Positions 1 through 8,699 of a stretch of 64,000 nucleotides of DNA are shown here, piece by piece. This DNA comes from Pseudomonas frederiksbergensis (lineage in GTDB: Bacteria > Pseudomonadota > Gammaproteobacteria > Pseudomonadales > Pseudomonadaceae). The DNA lies in the NCBI RefSeq assembly GCF_035751725.1, contig NZ_CP142104.1, positions 2,666,001 to 2,730,000 on the forward strand. Reading direction: 5' to 3'. Within the stretch, counting starts at the first letter, position 1. Every line of letters starts with the position of its first letter. A model generated the notes under the pieces. The model had not been told where the DNA came from, did no database searches, and was given only the letters and a program-made list of their open reading frames with translations. Both the position numbers and the translations under genes were made by a program.

Positions 1-596
1 GCCAAGCCAATCAGCGAAGCCTTGATCAACTGGGACTGGAACTCTGCCTGGACGTCATCCACGTACACGCCGGAGCCGATGATCCAACCCCAGGGTTCGA
101 ACAGCTTGACGTACGAGGTCTTGCCGACCGGGGCTTCGGCGCCCGGCTTGGGCCAGAGATAATTGATCATGCCGGCGCCCTTGGCCTTGGCGATGGCGAC
201 CATTTCGTTGAACAGCGCGTAACCGTTGGGGTCGCGAATGGCAGAGAGATTCTGGCCTTCGAGTTTCGGGTTGGTCGGGTGCATGACCATGACCGGTGTC
301 AGGTCATTGATCCAGAAGTAGTCGCTCTGGTCATAGCGCAGCCCGCGCACCGCGCTCAGGGCCTGCTTCTGCGCCGCCTCGCGGGTCAGGGTGCCGGCGG
401 TTTCCAGGCCATGGTAGTAGTTCAACACACCGCTGGCGGTCTGGACCACATGCTGGGTCTTCTGCACCTTGGCCTGATACAGATCCGTGTGGATCTGCTT
501 GAGCATAAACGCGCCCAACGTGAACAACATCACGATGGCCACGACCAGGATGAGCCACAAGCGTCGGCTGATCGATACACTGCGCAAGCTATTCAT
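1..596 (-). CDS. Methyl-accepting chemotaxis protein, N-terminal part (cut by window edge)
   Basis: The leftward frame opens at the ATG at 594-596 and runs off the left edge, giving about 198 residues. A transmembrane helix lies at about residues 10-31. It is followed by a periplasmic single-Cache domain (Cache_2 type) with the characteristic sequences YFWIND, PWGWIIGSGVYVDD and a closing amphipathic helix just before what should be the second membrane helix. The signalling domain lies outside the window. Members of this family are inner-membrane chemoreceptors that bind small organic acids or amines through the Cache domain and report to CheA. The ligand cannot be told from this part. The family call is firm; the gene is partial only because of the window. 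Confidence 0.88.
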   Translation of the reverse strand, partial: MNSLRSVSISRRLWLILVVAIVMLFTLGAFMLKQIHTDLYQAKVQKTQHVVQTASGVLNYYHGLETAGTLTREAAQKQALSAVRGLRYDQSDYFWINDLTPVMVMHPTNPKLEGQNLSAIRDPNGYALFNEMVAIAKAKGAGMINYLWPKPGAEAPVGKTSYVKLFEPWGWIIGSGVYVDDVQAEFQSQLIKASLIGL

Positions 597-832
597 AGGC
601 TGTCACTCCGCTTCTTATTCTTGTCATTAACGACGGCCGGCACTTTAACGCTCGGCAGGTACGCGTGATTGACCTGGGTCATAACGCGGCAGCGTTATCA
701 GGGCTTGTCTGATAGGATTTCGGCCCCGCAGCGCAAAACCTGAGCCTGTTCCGTTTTTTCATTGGTTTTTTTTGCAAGGTCGCGGTTATCGTGCAGCCGC
801 TGCGTGCACCTGCGTAACGTTCGAATAGAGAT

Positions 833-858
833 AAGGCCTGGATAGACCGGCCTTTTTT
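833..858 (+). terminator. Terminator-like hairpin directly before the uppP start
   Basis: AAGGCC-GG (833-840) pairs with CC-GGCCTT across a short loop, followed by six T's (853-858). The T-run ends ten bases before the uppP ATG at 868, and the G-rich uppP ribosome-binding stretch (about 859-863) follows directly. It could end leftward-to-rightward readthrough or act as an attenuator for uppP. The stem has a bulge, so its strength is uncertain. Confidence 0.45.
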
Positions 859-867
859 GGGGGATGA

Positions 868-1698
868 ATGGATTTGTGGACTGCCTTTTCGGCATTGATT
901 CTTGGCGTGGTAGAGGGCTTGACGGAATTCCTGCCGATTTCCAGCACGGGGCATCAGATCGTCGTCGCAGACTTGCTTGGGTTTGGTGGTGAGCGTGCGA
1001 TGGCATTCAACATCATTATCCAACTAGGCGCGATCCTGGCGGTGGTCTGGGAGTTCCGGCGCAAGATTTTCGAGGTGGTGCTGGGCCTGCCTACCCAGCC
1101 CGGCGCACGTCGTTTCACCGCCAACCTGCTGATTGCCTTCTTCCCCGCCGTGATACTGGGCGTGCTGCTTGCCGACTGGATCCACCATTACCTGTTCAAC
1201 GCGATCACCGTCGCCACGGCGCTGGTGGTGGGTGGTTTGGTGATGCTTTGGGCCGAGAAGCGCCAACACAGGGTGCACGCCGAGAGTGTGGATGACATGA
1301 CTTGGAAGGATGCCCTGAAAGTCGGCCTGGCCCAGTGCATCGCGATGATTCCTGGCACCTCCCGTTCCGGGGCAACCATTATCGGCGGGCTGCTGTTCGG
1401 CCTGTCGCGCAAAACCGCCACGGAGTTCTCGTTTTTCCTGGCGATGCCGACCATGGTCGGCGCGGCGGTTTACTCCGGCTATAAATACCGCGAGCTGTTC
1501 GTACCGGCGGATTTCCCGGTATTTGCCATAGGCTTCATCACCGCGTTCATCTTCGCCATGATCGCGGTCAAGGGCCTGCTGCGCTTCATCGCCAGCCACA
1601 GCTATGCGGTGTTCGCCTGGTATCGGATTGCGTTCGGCCTGCTGATCCTGGCGACCTGGCAATTTGGTTGGGTGGACTGGACTGCGGCCAAGCCATGA
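868..1698 (+). CDS. uppP: Undecaprenyl-diphosphate phosphatase UppP (BacA family)
   Basis: This inner-membrane enzyme dephosphorylates undecaprenyl pyrophosphate to the monophosphate, recycling the lipid carrier for peptidoglycan and other envelope polymers; extra copies give bacitracin resistance. The 276-residue length is normal for the family. Both signature segments are present: [14 protein letters not shown] at residues 16-29 and [10 protein letters not shown] at 162-171, which carry the catalytic Glu and Arg region. The rest is a series of hydrophobic helices. The ATG at 868 has a G-rich Shine-Dalgarno just upstream. The stop overlaps the start of the next gene (ATGA), so the two are probably translated together. 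Confidence 0.96.
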   Translation: MDLWTAFSALILGVVEGLTEFLPISSTGHQIVVADLLGFGGERAMAFNIIIQLGAILAVVWEFRRKIFEVVLGLPTQPGARRFTANLLIAFFPAVILGVLLADWIHHYLFNAITVATALVVGGLVMLWAEKRQHRVHAESVDDMTWKDALKVGLAQCIAMIPGTSRSGATIIGGLLFGLSRKTATEFSFFLAMPTMVGAAVYSGYKYRELFVPADFPVFAIGFITAFIFAMIAVKGLLRFIASHSYAVFAWYRIAFGLLILATWQFGWVDWTAAKP

Positions 1699-2117
1699 AC
1701 GATTCAGGCCGGCGCGGCGCGCGTCACACTGGCGGAGCCGTGCAGAACCTGCGGCTCAAGCTGGGGGTGTTCGCGCTGCTGTGCGCCTTGCCGTTGTCCG
1801 GTTCGCTGCTGCTCGGGCTGCAAGGCGAGTCCTGGGTGCCAATGACAGCTTACGGCGTCGTCAGTGTCGTGGCGTTCCTGCTCTACTGGAGCGACAAGCG
1901 AAAGGCGCAATCCGACGCTTGGCGCACGCCGGAAAATGTCTTGCACGCCGTTGAGCTGGCCGGTGGCTGGCCCGGAGCATTGCTGGCCCAACAGGTGTTT
2001 CGCCACAAGACCCGCAAGGTGTCGTTCCAGGTGGTGTTCTGGTTTGTCGTGTTGTTGCACCAGGGATTCTGGGTTGACCAGTTGTTCCTGGGTGGGCATC
2101 TGTTGGCGTTGTTCTAG
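1695..2117 (+). CDS. DUF1294 family small membrane protein
   Basis: A 140-residue protein with two hydrophobic segments near residues 22-55 and one near 105-125. The second half carries the DUF1294 pattern: a YWSDKRKA motif, then RTPE, then [14 protein letters not shown] and the [11 protein letters not shown] stretch. The family has no established function; in other proteins the domain is found fused to cold-shock domains. The start is the ATG at 1695, which overlaps the uppP stop by four bases, implying translational coupling. The gene ends three bases from the end of the convergent YjbR-like gene. Confidence 0.8.
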   Translation: MNDSGRRGARHTGGAVQNLRLKLGVFALLCALPLSGSLLLGLQGESWVPMTAYGVVSVVAFLLYWSDKRKAQSDAWRTPENVLHAVELAGGWPGALLAQQVFRHKTRKVSFQVVFWFVVLLHQGFWVDQLFLGGHLLALF

Positions 2118-2120
2118 GCG

Positions 2121-2471
2121 CTACAGCAACAACCCAACCTGTGTACGCTTCGGCAGTTTGCTGACCACCAGTTGATGGGAGCGCTGCAGCAACCCTCGCA
2201 ATTCGTCGTCGCCCAGCGGGTAGGGCACGTTCATGATGATCCACTGTGCACGCGCCAGATAGGGTGCCGGGTGAATGCCTGGCCGGTCGCAATGGCCGAG
2301 AAACAGGTCCTTGTCGACCTTGAACGCCAATGAGTCGCCGCGCAGTCCCTGCAAGGCGAACATCTTGTTTCCAGCGATGGAAAATACCCGCACGCCGCCC
2401 CATTTATAGTCTTCCCTGGCCCCTGGCAAGCCCAGGCAAAACCGTGCGACGTCCTCTTCGCTCCAGCTCAT
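2121..2471 (-). CDS. MmcQ/YjbR family protein
   Basis: A 116-residue protein starting with the typical YjbR opening (CLGLPGAREDYKWG near residues 12-25), followed by the VFSIAGNKMFALQ strand pair and a C-terminal helix with LVVSKLPKR. The family has a CyaY-like fold and is often called DNA-binding, but a physiological role is not established. Its ATG overlaps the stop of the upstream LysR gene by four bases, so both are expected to be on one mRNA. Confidence 0.85.
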   Translation of the reverse strand: MSWSEEDVARFCLGLPGAREDYKWGGVRVFSIAGNKMFALQGLRGDSLAFKVDKDLFLGHCDRPGIHPAPYLARAQWIIMNVPYPLGDDELRGLLQRSHQLVVSKLPKRTQVGLLL

Positions 2472-3376
2472 AGCGTTTTATCTCCACATTGTTCGAATGC
2501 CGCTACCAGGTGATCGATCCAGGCGCGCACCGCCGGCAGCATACCCCGTCGGTGGGGATAAACCGCCAAGAGCCAGCCATCGGGGGACGACCAACCCGGC
2601 AACAGCTCCACTAATCTGCCGTCACGCAATTCCTCTTCGCAATACATGCTTGGCAACAGCGTAAAGCCCAGGCCGGCGAGGGCGCAGGCGCGGCGCACGA
2701 TGAAATCATCGATGCCCAGGCGTGCTTCCAGGGTCAGCTCGGTACTTTGACCATCGCTGTCAAGCAGGCGCAGGTGAACCAGCCGATCCGCTTCCAATGC
2801 CCCCAGCACCGGCAATTGCCGAAGATCTTCCGGGGTTTCGATTCGTCGTCCCTGGGTGAAGGCCGGGCTGGCGACCATGATCAACCGGGCCTGGCGCAAG
2901 CGGCGAGTCATCAAGAGTGGGTCTTCGTCCCCCAGGTCCCGCACGCGCAGCGCGACGTCGATGCCTTCGCTGACCAGATCCACCCGGCGGTTGAGCAGCG
3001 TCATCTCCAGTTGGACCTGCGGATACTTAGCCAGGAAGGTTTCGATGATCGATGGCAGGAACTGATGCGCCAGTCCCACCGGGCTCGACACCCGCAATCG
3101 TCCACGGGGTTCGCTGGACATGCTTGCCACGGCCTCGTCGGCCATCTCCGCCTCCAGCAGCATCGCCTGGCAGTGGCGCAGGTAGCGTTCGCCCACTGCG
3201 GTCAGCTTCAACTGGCGGGTCGTACGTTGCAGCAGGCGAGCATTGAGACGTTCTTCCAGCTCGGCGATACGCCGTGACAGCCGCGACTTCGGGATGCCGA
3301 GCAGGCGGCCGGCCGCAGCGAAGCCGCCGGCCTCGACCACCTTGGCGAAGTAATAAAGATCGTTGAGGTCTTGCAT
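2468..3376 (-). CDS. LysR-type transcriptional regulator
   Basis: 302 residues, the standard LysR length. The N-terminal winged helix-turn-helix covers about residues 1-60 (LNDLYYFAKVVEAGGF, then AAAGRLLGIPKSRLSRRI), and the remainder is a substrate-binding-like effector domain. The gene is transcribed away from azoR, with a 129-bp shared intergenic region, so azoR is the most likely target. Divergent LysR-azoreductase or quinone-reductase pairs of this kind commonly respond to electrophiles or quinones; that is inference here. It overlaps the downstream YjbR-like gene. Confidence 0.93.
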   Translation of the reverse strand: MQDLNDLYYFAKVVEAGGFAAAGRLLGIPKSRLSRRIAELEERLNARLLQRTTRQLKLTAVGERYLRHCQAMLLEAEMADEAVASMSSEPRGRLRVSSPVGLAHQFLPSIIETFLAKYPQVQLEMTLLNRRVDLVSEGIDVALRVRDLGDEDPLLMTRRLRQARLIMVASPAFTQGRRIETPEDLRQLPVLGALEADRLVHLRLLDSDGQSTELTLEARLGIDDFIVRRACALAGLGFTLLPSMYCEEELRDGRLVELLPGWSSPDGWLLAVYPHRRGMLPAVRAWIDHLVAAFEQCGDKTL

Positions 3377-3505
3377 GTTGAACTCGATTGTCCTGTCAGT
3401 GGAACGAACTATCGCATTTTCGCTTACTTATCGGCCATTGGTTTCATCGATAGGATTGTTCTCAATTGATCGCCTGGTCGCGATCCTCACTTGGAGAGCA
3501 CTCAC

Positions 3506-4114
3506 ATGAAACTGTTGCACATCGATTCGAGCATCCTCGGCGACAACTCGGCTTCGCGCCAACTCAGCCGTGAACTGGTCCAGGCGTGGACTGCCGCCGA
3601 CTCTGACATCACCGTCACTTACCGAGATTTGGCTGCCGACGCCATCAGCCACTTTTCCGCCCAGACGCTGGTCGCCGCCGGCACCAGCGCTGAGCTGCGT
3701 GACGCCGCCCTCAAGCACGAGGCCGACCTCAGTGCGTCGACCATGGCCGAGTTCCTCGCCGCAGATGCGGTGGTGATTGCAGCGCCGATGTACAACTTCA
3801 GTATTCCAACCCAGCTCAAGGCCTGGATCGACCGCATCGCTGTCGCCGGCCAGACGTTCCGCTACACCGAAGCCGGCCCGCAAGGCCTGTGCGGCGGCAA
3901 GAAACTGGTGATCGTCTCCACCTCCGGCGGTGTGCATGCCGGGCAACCGAGTGGCGTGGGCCACGAGGAATATCTGAAGCTGATGTTCGGTTTCCTGGGC
4001 ATCACTGACATTGAATTCGTCCGCGCCGAGGGCCTGGCCTACGGTGACGACATGCGCACCAAAGCGATGAGCGAGGCCAAGCTGCAGATCCGCCAGCAGT
4101 TCGCCGCCGCGTAA
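3506..4114 (+). CDS. azoR: FMN-dependent NADH-azoreductase
   Basis: A cytoplasmic flavodoxin-fold enzyme that reduces quinones and azo dyes with NADH. The 202-residue product opens with [12 protein letters not shown], contains the FMN-binding [18 protein letters not shown] segment in the middle and TSGGVHAG later, all typical of AzoR. The ATG at 3506 is preceded by GGAGAG at about 3493-3498; an in-frame TTG at 3491 would place the Shine-Dalgarno inside the gene and was rejected. It is divergent from the LysR gene at 2468-3376, which probably controls it. Confidence 0.94.
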   Translation: MKLLHIDSSILGDNSASRQLSRELVQAWTAADSDITVTYRDLAADAISHFSAQTLVAAGTSAELRDAALKHEADLSASTMAEFLAADAVVIAAPMYNFSIPTQLKAWIDRIAVAGQTFRYTEAGPQGLCGGKKLVIVSTSGGVHAGQPSGVGHEEYLKLMFGFLGITDIEFVRAEGLAYGDDMRTKAMSEAKLQIRQQFAAA

Positions 4115-4299
4115 GGCTTGCGTAAAGGCGCCAGGCGCTTCGGGCAACCTGCGCAAAACCCTGTATTCTCGTCGTCAATGGGACGGCTGGGGTACGGGGT
4201 TTTTTCGTACCCGGCGCCGGGCTTGATGGCGCAGGTCATGCACGGCCAGAACGGCGACGACGGGGACCCTCCCGTGCGCGTGCGAAGGTGGAAAGGTCG

Positions 4300-5337
4300 A
4301 TGACACGTCTTGGTGCAGCATTGCTGTTTTGTCTGGTAGCCAGCCTCGGTCCGGTGCAGGCCGCGCCGGCGCCGCATCCGCATTGGAGCGCCGGTTTCCA
4401 CGAACTGGACTTCCTCGATCCGCTGGACCAACAGCCGATGCATGCCATCGCGTTTTATCCGTCCACCGCGAAAGATCAGTCCAGCTCCCTGGGCGGCTAC
4501 CAGATCGACGCGGCGCCGGACGCCCAGATCGCCATCGGCCGCTTTCCATTGCTGATGCTGTCCCACGGCAATACCGGCACGCCCCTGGCCCTGCACGACC
4601 TGGCCACCTCGCTGGCACGCAAGGGGTTCGTGGTGGTGGCGGTGATTCATCCGGGTGACAACGCCCAGGATCACAGCCGGCTCGGCACGTTGAGCAACCT
4701 GTACGGCCGGCCGATCCAGATATCCGAAGCCATCAGCGCAACCCTGAATGATCCGATGCTCTCGCCATTCGTCAATGCCGCGCAGGTTGGCGTGATTGGC
4801 TATTCGGCCGGCGGCGAAACTGCCTTGATCCTTTGCGGCGCCACGCCGGACCTCAATCGCCTGCGACGCTACTGCCAGGAACGGCCCGATGACCGTGACG
4901 CCTGTAATACCCGGGGCGAGTTGATTGCCGACCGCGATGATCTCTCGCCAGTGGCTGATCCCAGGGTTCGCGCGTTACTGCTGATGGCGCCGTTGAGCCT
5001 GAAATTCGGTCGTCACACGTTGGCCGACGTCCATGTGCCGGTGCTGCTCTACAGCGGCGACGGCGACAAACTGGTGGCGTTCGACAAGAACGCAGCAGCC
5101 CTGGCCCGCAAACTACCTACCGCGCCGGATTTCAAGACGTTGGCCGGGGCCGGCCACTTTGTCTTCATGGCGCCTTGCACGGACGAGCAGATTGCGGCGA
5201 TGCCGGCGCTGTGCACCGATGCCGACGGGGTTGATCGCAAGGACATCCACCGCACTATGGTCTCCGAGGCCAGCCGCTTCTTCAGCCAGGCATTGGGCAA
5301 GCCGACCCGCGCCGGCATCAGGACCGCCGATCAGTGA
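4300..5337 (+). CDS. Exported alpha/beta hydrolase, predicted dienelactone hydrolase family
   Basis: 345 residues with an N-terminal signal peptide (residues 1 to about 22, ending VQAA). The nucleophile elbow GYSAGGE places the catalytic serine at residue 169, and a late GHFVFM supplies the probable histidine. A conserved LMLSHGNTGTP strand-turn provides the oxyanion region. This matches the COG4188 'predicted dienelactone hydrolase' group; the natural ester substrate is unknown. The ATG at 4300 follows a GGAAAGG and gives the clean signal peptide; a GTG at 4288 would add four residues. The 185-bp upstream gap contains a GGGTACG/CGTACCC inverted repeat at 4190-4212. The 3' end overlaps the convergent MFS gene by seven bases. 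Confidence 0.82.
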   Translation: MTRLGAALLFCLVASLGPVQAAPAPHPHWSAGFHELDFLDPLDQQPMHAIAFYPSTAKDQSSSLGGYQIDAAPDAQIAIGRFPLLMLSHGNTGTPLALHDLATSLARKGFVVVAVIHPGDNAQDHSRLGTLSNLYGRPIQISEAISATLNDPMLSPFVNAAQVGVIGYSAGGETALILCGATPDLNRLRRYCQERPDDRDACNTRGELIADRDDLSPVADPRVRALLLMAPLSLKFGRHTLADVHVPVLLYSGDGDKLVAFDKNAAALARKLPTAPDFKTLAGAGHFVFMAPCTDEQIAAMPALCTDADGVDRKDIHRTMVSEASRFFSQALGKPTRAGIRTADQ

Positions 5338-6524
5338 TCGCTGCGTCCGGCCCGCCGGCGCAGCAATAGCGCCAGGCCCAGGCCGATGAGCGACAGCAAG
5401 GCCGCGAAGAAGAAAATCGACGAATAGCCAAGGTTCAACGCCACTGCGCCCATCAGTGGGCCGGCAATCGCCAATGCCAGGTCGAAAAACACCGCGTAGG
5501 CACTCAACCCGGCGCCCCGGCTGCTGTTGGGCACCTGCTTGATCGCTTCCACGCCCAGCGCCGGATAGACCAACGACAAGCCGAAGCCGGCCAGGCCCGC
5601 GCCGACCAGGGCAAACGCGGTGGAGGGGGCGAGCCAGAGCATCACCAGCCCCAGGGTCTCGATGCTCATGCAGACAATGGCCGAGCTGAAGCCACCGAAA
5701 CGGGCGATGCTGGAAATGAACAGCAGCCGCGACAGGATGAAACAGATGCCGAAGACCGTCAGGCACCACGCCGCACCGGTCCAGCCGCGGCTCACGTAGA
5801 ACAGCGTAATGAACGTGGTGAGCGTGCCGTAGCCGATCGAGGCCAGGCACAGGCTCGCGCCAAACGGCGATATGCGCCCGAACACCGCCCAGAAGGGCAG
5901 GCGCTCGCCACGCACGACCGGCACCGAGGGTTTATTGCGGATCAGCAACAACGCCATGCCGGCCAACAAGGACAAGGCGATGCCCAGGCTGGCGAAACCG
6001 AGGCTACCGACCATCACCACCCCCAGCGGCGCGCCGATGGCGATGGCCCCGTAGGAAGCGATGCCGTTCCAGGAAATCGATCGGGCGGTATGCTCCACGC
6101 CGACCTGGCCCATGCACCAACTGATCGTCCCGACGCCGATCAGGCCTTGGGCCACGCCCAAGAGCACGCGACCAACGATCAGGATCAACAGGCTTGGCAA
6201 GGCAAAGTCCTGCAACAATGTCGAGATCAGTGTCAGCACACCACTGAGTACAATCCCCAGCAAGCCATAAACGATGGCCCGCTTGGTGCCGATACTGTCC
6301 GACAACCTCCCGGCCATGGGCCGGCTGAGCAGGGTCGCCAGGTACTGGGAACCGATGGTCAGCCCGGCGATGACGGCGCTGAAACCCAACTGGTCATGGA
6401 CATAGCCAGGCAACACGGCGATCGGCAGGCCGATGCAGAGAAACGCGATGAACGTGTAGAAAACGATGGAGACGATCTGCAAGGTGATCGACAAGGAGCT
6501 GGGAGCGGGCTGGGCTGTTGGCAT
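5331..6524 (-). CDS. Major facilitator superfamily transporter (YfcJ/YhhS-like)
   Basis: About 397 residues with some twelve hydrophobic segments, MFS-size. The loop between helices 2 and 3 carries the motif-A variant GRLSDSIGTKRAIVYG. Overall it resembles the uncharacterised E. coli YhhS/YfcJ exporters. The chosen ATG (6522-6524, MPTAQPAP) gives a short cytoplasmic N-terminus; the frame could start at 6563, adding a Cys-rich stretch unlike the family. The substrate is unknown. No regulator gene is adjacent. Its stop lies inside the 3' end of the convergent hydrolase gene. Confidence 0.87.
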   Translation of the reverse strand: MPTAQPAPSSLSITLQIVSIVFYTFIAFLCIGLPIAVLPGYVHDQLGFSAVIAGLTIGSQYLATLLSRPMAGRLSDSIGTKRAIVYGLLGIVLSGVLTLISTLLQDFALPSLLILIVGRVLLGVAQGLIGVGTISWCMGQVGVEHTARSISWNGIASYGAIAIGAPLGVVMVGSLGFASLGIALSLLAGMALLLIRNKPSVPVVRGERLPFWAVFGRISPFGASLCLASIGYGTLTTFITLFYVSRGWTGAAWCLTVFGICFILSRLLFISSIARFGGFSSAIVCMSIETLGLVMLWLAPSTAFALVGAGLAGFGLSLVYPALGVEAIKQVPNSSRGAGLSAYAVFFDLALAIAGPLMGAVALNLGYSSIFFFAALLSLIGLGLALLLRRRAGRSDH

Positions 6525-6644
6525 GGGGCTCGTTCGCGGGCAGCAGCAGGAGTGTCCCATCATGGCGCGTGACGAGGATAAAAGGAAGCTGACTAACGGT
6601 TTACCTGTGTTCTCGTTCCCATGGATCCTGTGCCGTTGAAATGC

Positions 6645-6673
6645 AAAAGCCCTGTCACATGGACAGGGCTTTC
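6645..6673 (-). terminator. Rho-independent terminator after ybiT
   Basis: A perfect 11-bp stem, AAAGCCCTGTC at 6646-6656 and its complement at 6662-6672, with a 5-base loop. On the leftward strand it ends in a short T-run (complement of the A's at 6645-6648). It lies 36 bases past the ybiT stop. The stem is nearly symmetrical, so it may also stop rightward transcripts. Confidence 0.85.
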
Positions 6674-6708
6674 ACTTGTAGCTCGAAGCTTACCGCTCGC
6701 AGGTGCTC

Positions 6709-8295
6709 TTAGAAGATCACACCCTGGCTGCGCAGGTAGTCGTCATAAGTGCCGCTGAAGTCGACCACGCCGTCGGCGCTCAGCTCGATGATGCGGGTGG
6801 CCAGGGACGATACGAATTCGCGGTCGTGGCTGACGAAGATCAACGTGCCCGGATAGTTTTCCAGCGCCAGGTTCAGCGCTTCGATGGATTCCATGTCCAA
6901 GTGGTTGGTCGGTTCGTCCATCACCAGCACGTTCGGCTTTTGCAGGATCAGCTTGCCGAACAGCATGCGGCCCTGTTCACCACCGGAGATGACCTTGACC
7001 GACTTGAGGATCTCGTCGTTGGAGAACAGCATGCGGCCCAGGGTACCCCGGATCATCTGCTCGCCCTGGGTCCACTGGCCCATCCAGTCGAACAGGCTGA
7101 CGTCGTCTTCGAAGTCATGGGCATGGTCCTGGGCGTAGTAGCCCAGTTCCGCGCTTTCGGTCCATTTGACCGAGCCGGCGTCCGGTGTCAGCTCGCCCAT
7201 CAAGGTGCGCAGCAGGGTGGTCTTGCCGATGCCGTTCGGGCCGATGATCGCCACGCGCTCGCCGGCTTCGACGGTGAAGCTGAAGTTCTTGAACAGGGTC
7301 TTGCCGTCGAAGCCTTTGGACATGCGCTCGATGGTCACGGCCTGGCGGTGCAGCTTCTTGGTCTGTTCGAAGCGAATGAACGGGCTGACGCGGCTCGATG
7401 GCTTGACCTCGGCCAGCTGGATCTTGTCGATCTGCTTGGCACGGGAGGTGGCCTGCTTGGCTTTCGAGGCGTTGGCCGAGAAGCGGCTGACAAACGTCTG
7501 CAATTCGGCGATCTGGGCTTTCTTCTTGGCGTTGTCCGACAGCAATTGCTCGCGGGACTGCGTGGCCGCGATCATGTACTCGTCGTAGTTGCCCGGGAAC
7601 AGGCGCAGCTCACCGTAGTCCAGGTCGGCCATGTGGGTGCAGACGCTGTTGAGGAAGTGCCGGTCGTGGGAAATGATGATCATGGTGCTGTTACGCGCCG
7701 TGAGGATGTTTTCCAGCCAACGGATGGTGTTGATGTCCAGGTGGTTGGTCGGTTCGTCGAGCAACAGCACTTCCGGATCGGAGAACAATGCCTGGGCGAG
7801 CAATACGCGCAGTTTCCAGCCTGGGGCGACTTCGGTCATCGGGCCGAAATGCTGCTCCAGGGGAATGCCCAGGCCCAGCAGCAGTTCACCGGCGCGGGAT
7901 TCGGCGGTGTAGCCGTCCATCTCGGCAAATTCGGTTTCCAGCTCGGCCACGGCCATGCCGTCTTCTTCGGTCATTTCCGGCAGCGAGTAGATGCGGTCGC
8001 GCTCGGCCTTGACCTTCCACAGCTCTTCGTGGCCCATGATCACGGTATCGATCACGGTGAATTGCTCGTAGGCGAACTGGTCCTGGCGCAGTTTACCCAG
8101 GCGCACGTTCGGCTCCAGCATCACCTGGCCGCCGGACGGCTCGAGGTCGCCGCCGAGGATTTTCATGAAGGTCGACTTGCCGCAACCGTTGGCGCCGATC
8201 AGGCCGTAGCGGTTGCCCGCGCCAAACTTGACAGAGACGTTTTCGAACAGTGGCTTGGCGCCGAACTGCATCGTGATGTTAGCTGTAGAGATCAA
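6709..8295 (-). CDS. ybiT: ABC-F family ATPase YbiT
   Basis: 528 residues with two ABC ATPase domains and no membrane segments, the layout of ribosome-associated ABC-F translation factors. The first Walker A is GANGCGKST at residues 34-42; the second is GPNGIGKTT near 350. Both Walker B regions read [10 protein letters not shown] or [10 protein letters not shown], and the linker contains the family phrase [12 protein letters not shown]. The sequence follows E. coli YbiT closely from its opening ([19 protein letters not shown]). ABC-F proteins bind the ribosomal E site and help stalled ribosomes; YbiT's specific trigger is not settled. Transcribed alone, with its own terminator; a tandem 11-bp repeat lies 42 bp upstream. 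Confidence 0.95.
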   Translation of the reverse strand: MISTANITMQFGAKPLFENVSVKFGAGNRYGLIGANGCGKSTFMKILGGDLEPSGGQVMLEPNVRLGKLRQDQFAYEQFTVIDTVIMGHEELWKVKAERDRIYSLPEMTEEDGMAVAELETEFAEMDGYTAESRAGELLLGLGIPLEQHFGPMTEVAPGWKLRVLLAQALFSDPEVLLLDEPTNHLDINTIRWLENILTARNSTMIIISHDRHFLNSVCTHMADLDYGELRLFPGNYDEYMIAATQSREQLLSDNAKKKAQIAELQTFVSRFSANASKAKQATSRAKQIDKIQLAEVKPSSRVSPFIRFEQTKKLHRQAVTIERMSKGFDGKTLFKNFSFTVEAGERVAIIGPNGIGKTTLLRTLMGELTPDAGSVKWTESAELGYYAQDHAHDFEDDVSLFDWMGQWTQGEQMIRGTLGRMLFSNDEILKSVKVISGGEQGRMLFGKLILQKPNVLVMDEPTNHLDMESIEALNLALENYPGTLIFVSHDREFVSSLATRIIELSADGVVDFSGTYDDYLRSQGVIF

Positions 8296-8699
8296 AGGTT
8301 TATCCTGCGGAACATTCAGAGTAGCTAAGGGTGCGGCAGTACCTGTTCAGTACCTGTTTGCGCCGATCCGCACCGCGCTAGAGGCTTCGCGGTCGCAAGC
8401 GCAAGGGTCCATCCGGCATAAGAGGACAGCTGCATACGGAGCGCCTGGCCCGAGTGGGTATGCGCCGAAGCCGGTTTTCCGGCATCGGCCAAAAGGGGGC
8501 GCATGATATTGGGCGGCGATTGTACTGGTCTGGACGCTTTAACGATAGGGTATTGCCTGGGCAAGACAGTTTTTCACAACTGAGGATAACTTTCAGTTAC
8601 AAAGTCTGGCTAAAATGCCATCTCACTCGACGCCATCCACCTCGCCGCTTGGCTGGCCAGGAGACGCCGCCTGTCAACTCCTGCATTGTGACGAACTCC
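8296..8699. other. Intergenic region between divergent ybiT and lpxO
   Basis: No credible gene is present. The only clear structure is a perfect tandem duplication of CAGTACCTGTT at 8337-8347 and 8348-8358, close to the ybiT start. The possible extension of the lpxO frame back to 8454 has no family similarity in its first 80 residues. Promoters for both genes must lie here, but no convincing -35/-10 pair was picked out. Confidence 0.5.
8337..8358. repeat. Perfect 11-bp tandem repeat upstream of ybiT
   Basis: CAGTACCTGTT occurs twice without any gap. The 11-base period is about one helical turn, so both copies present the same DNA face. It is 42 bp before the ybiT start codon, a position suited to an operator, but the protein that would bind is unknown. 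Confidence 0.7.

Noticed and set aside
3377..3505. A LysR T-N11-A operator between the divergent LysR and azoR genes
   Set aside because: Several partial TATCG/CGATA-type repeats are present but none is clearly better than chance, so no site is annotated.
6703..8328. A 541-codon rightward frame opposite ybiT
   Set aside because: Codon-phase shadow of the ABC-F gene, with no family similarity.
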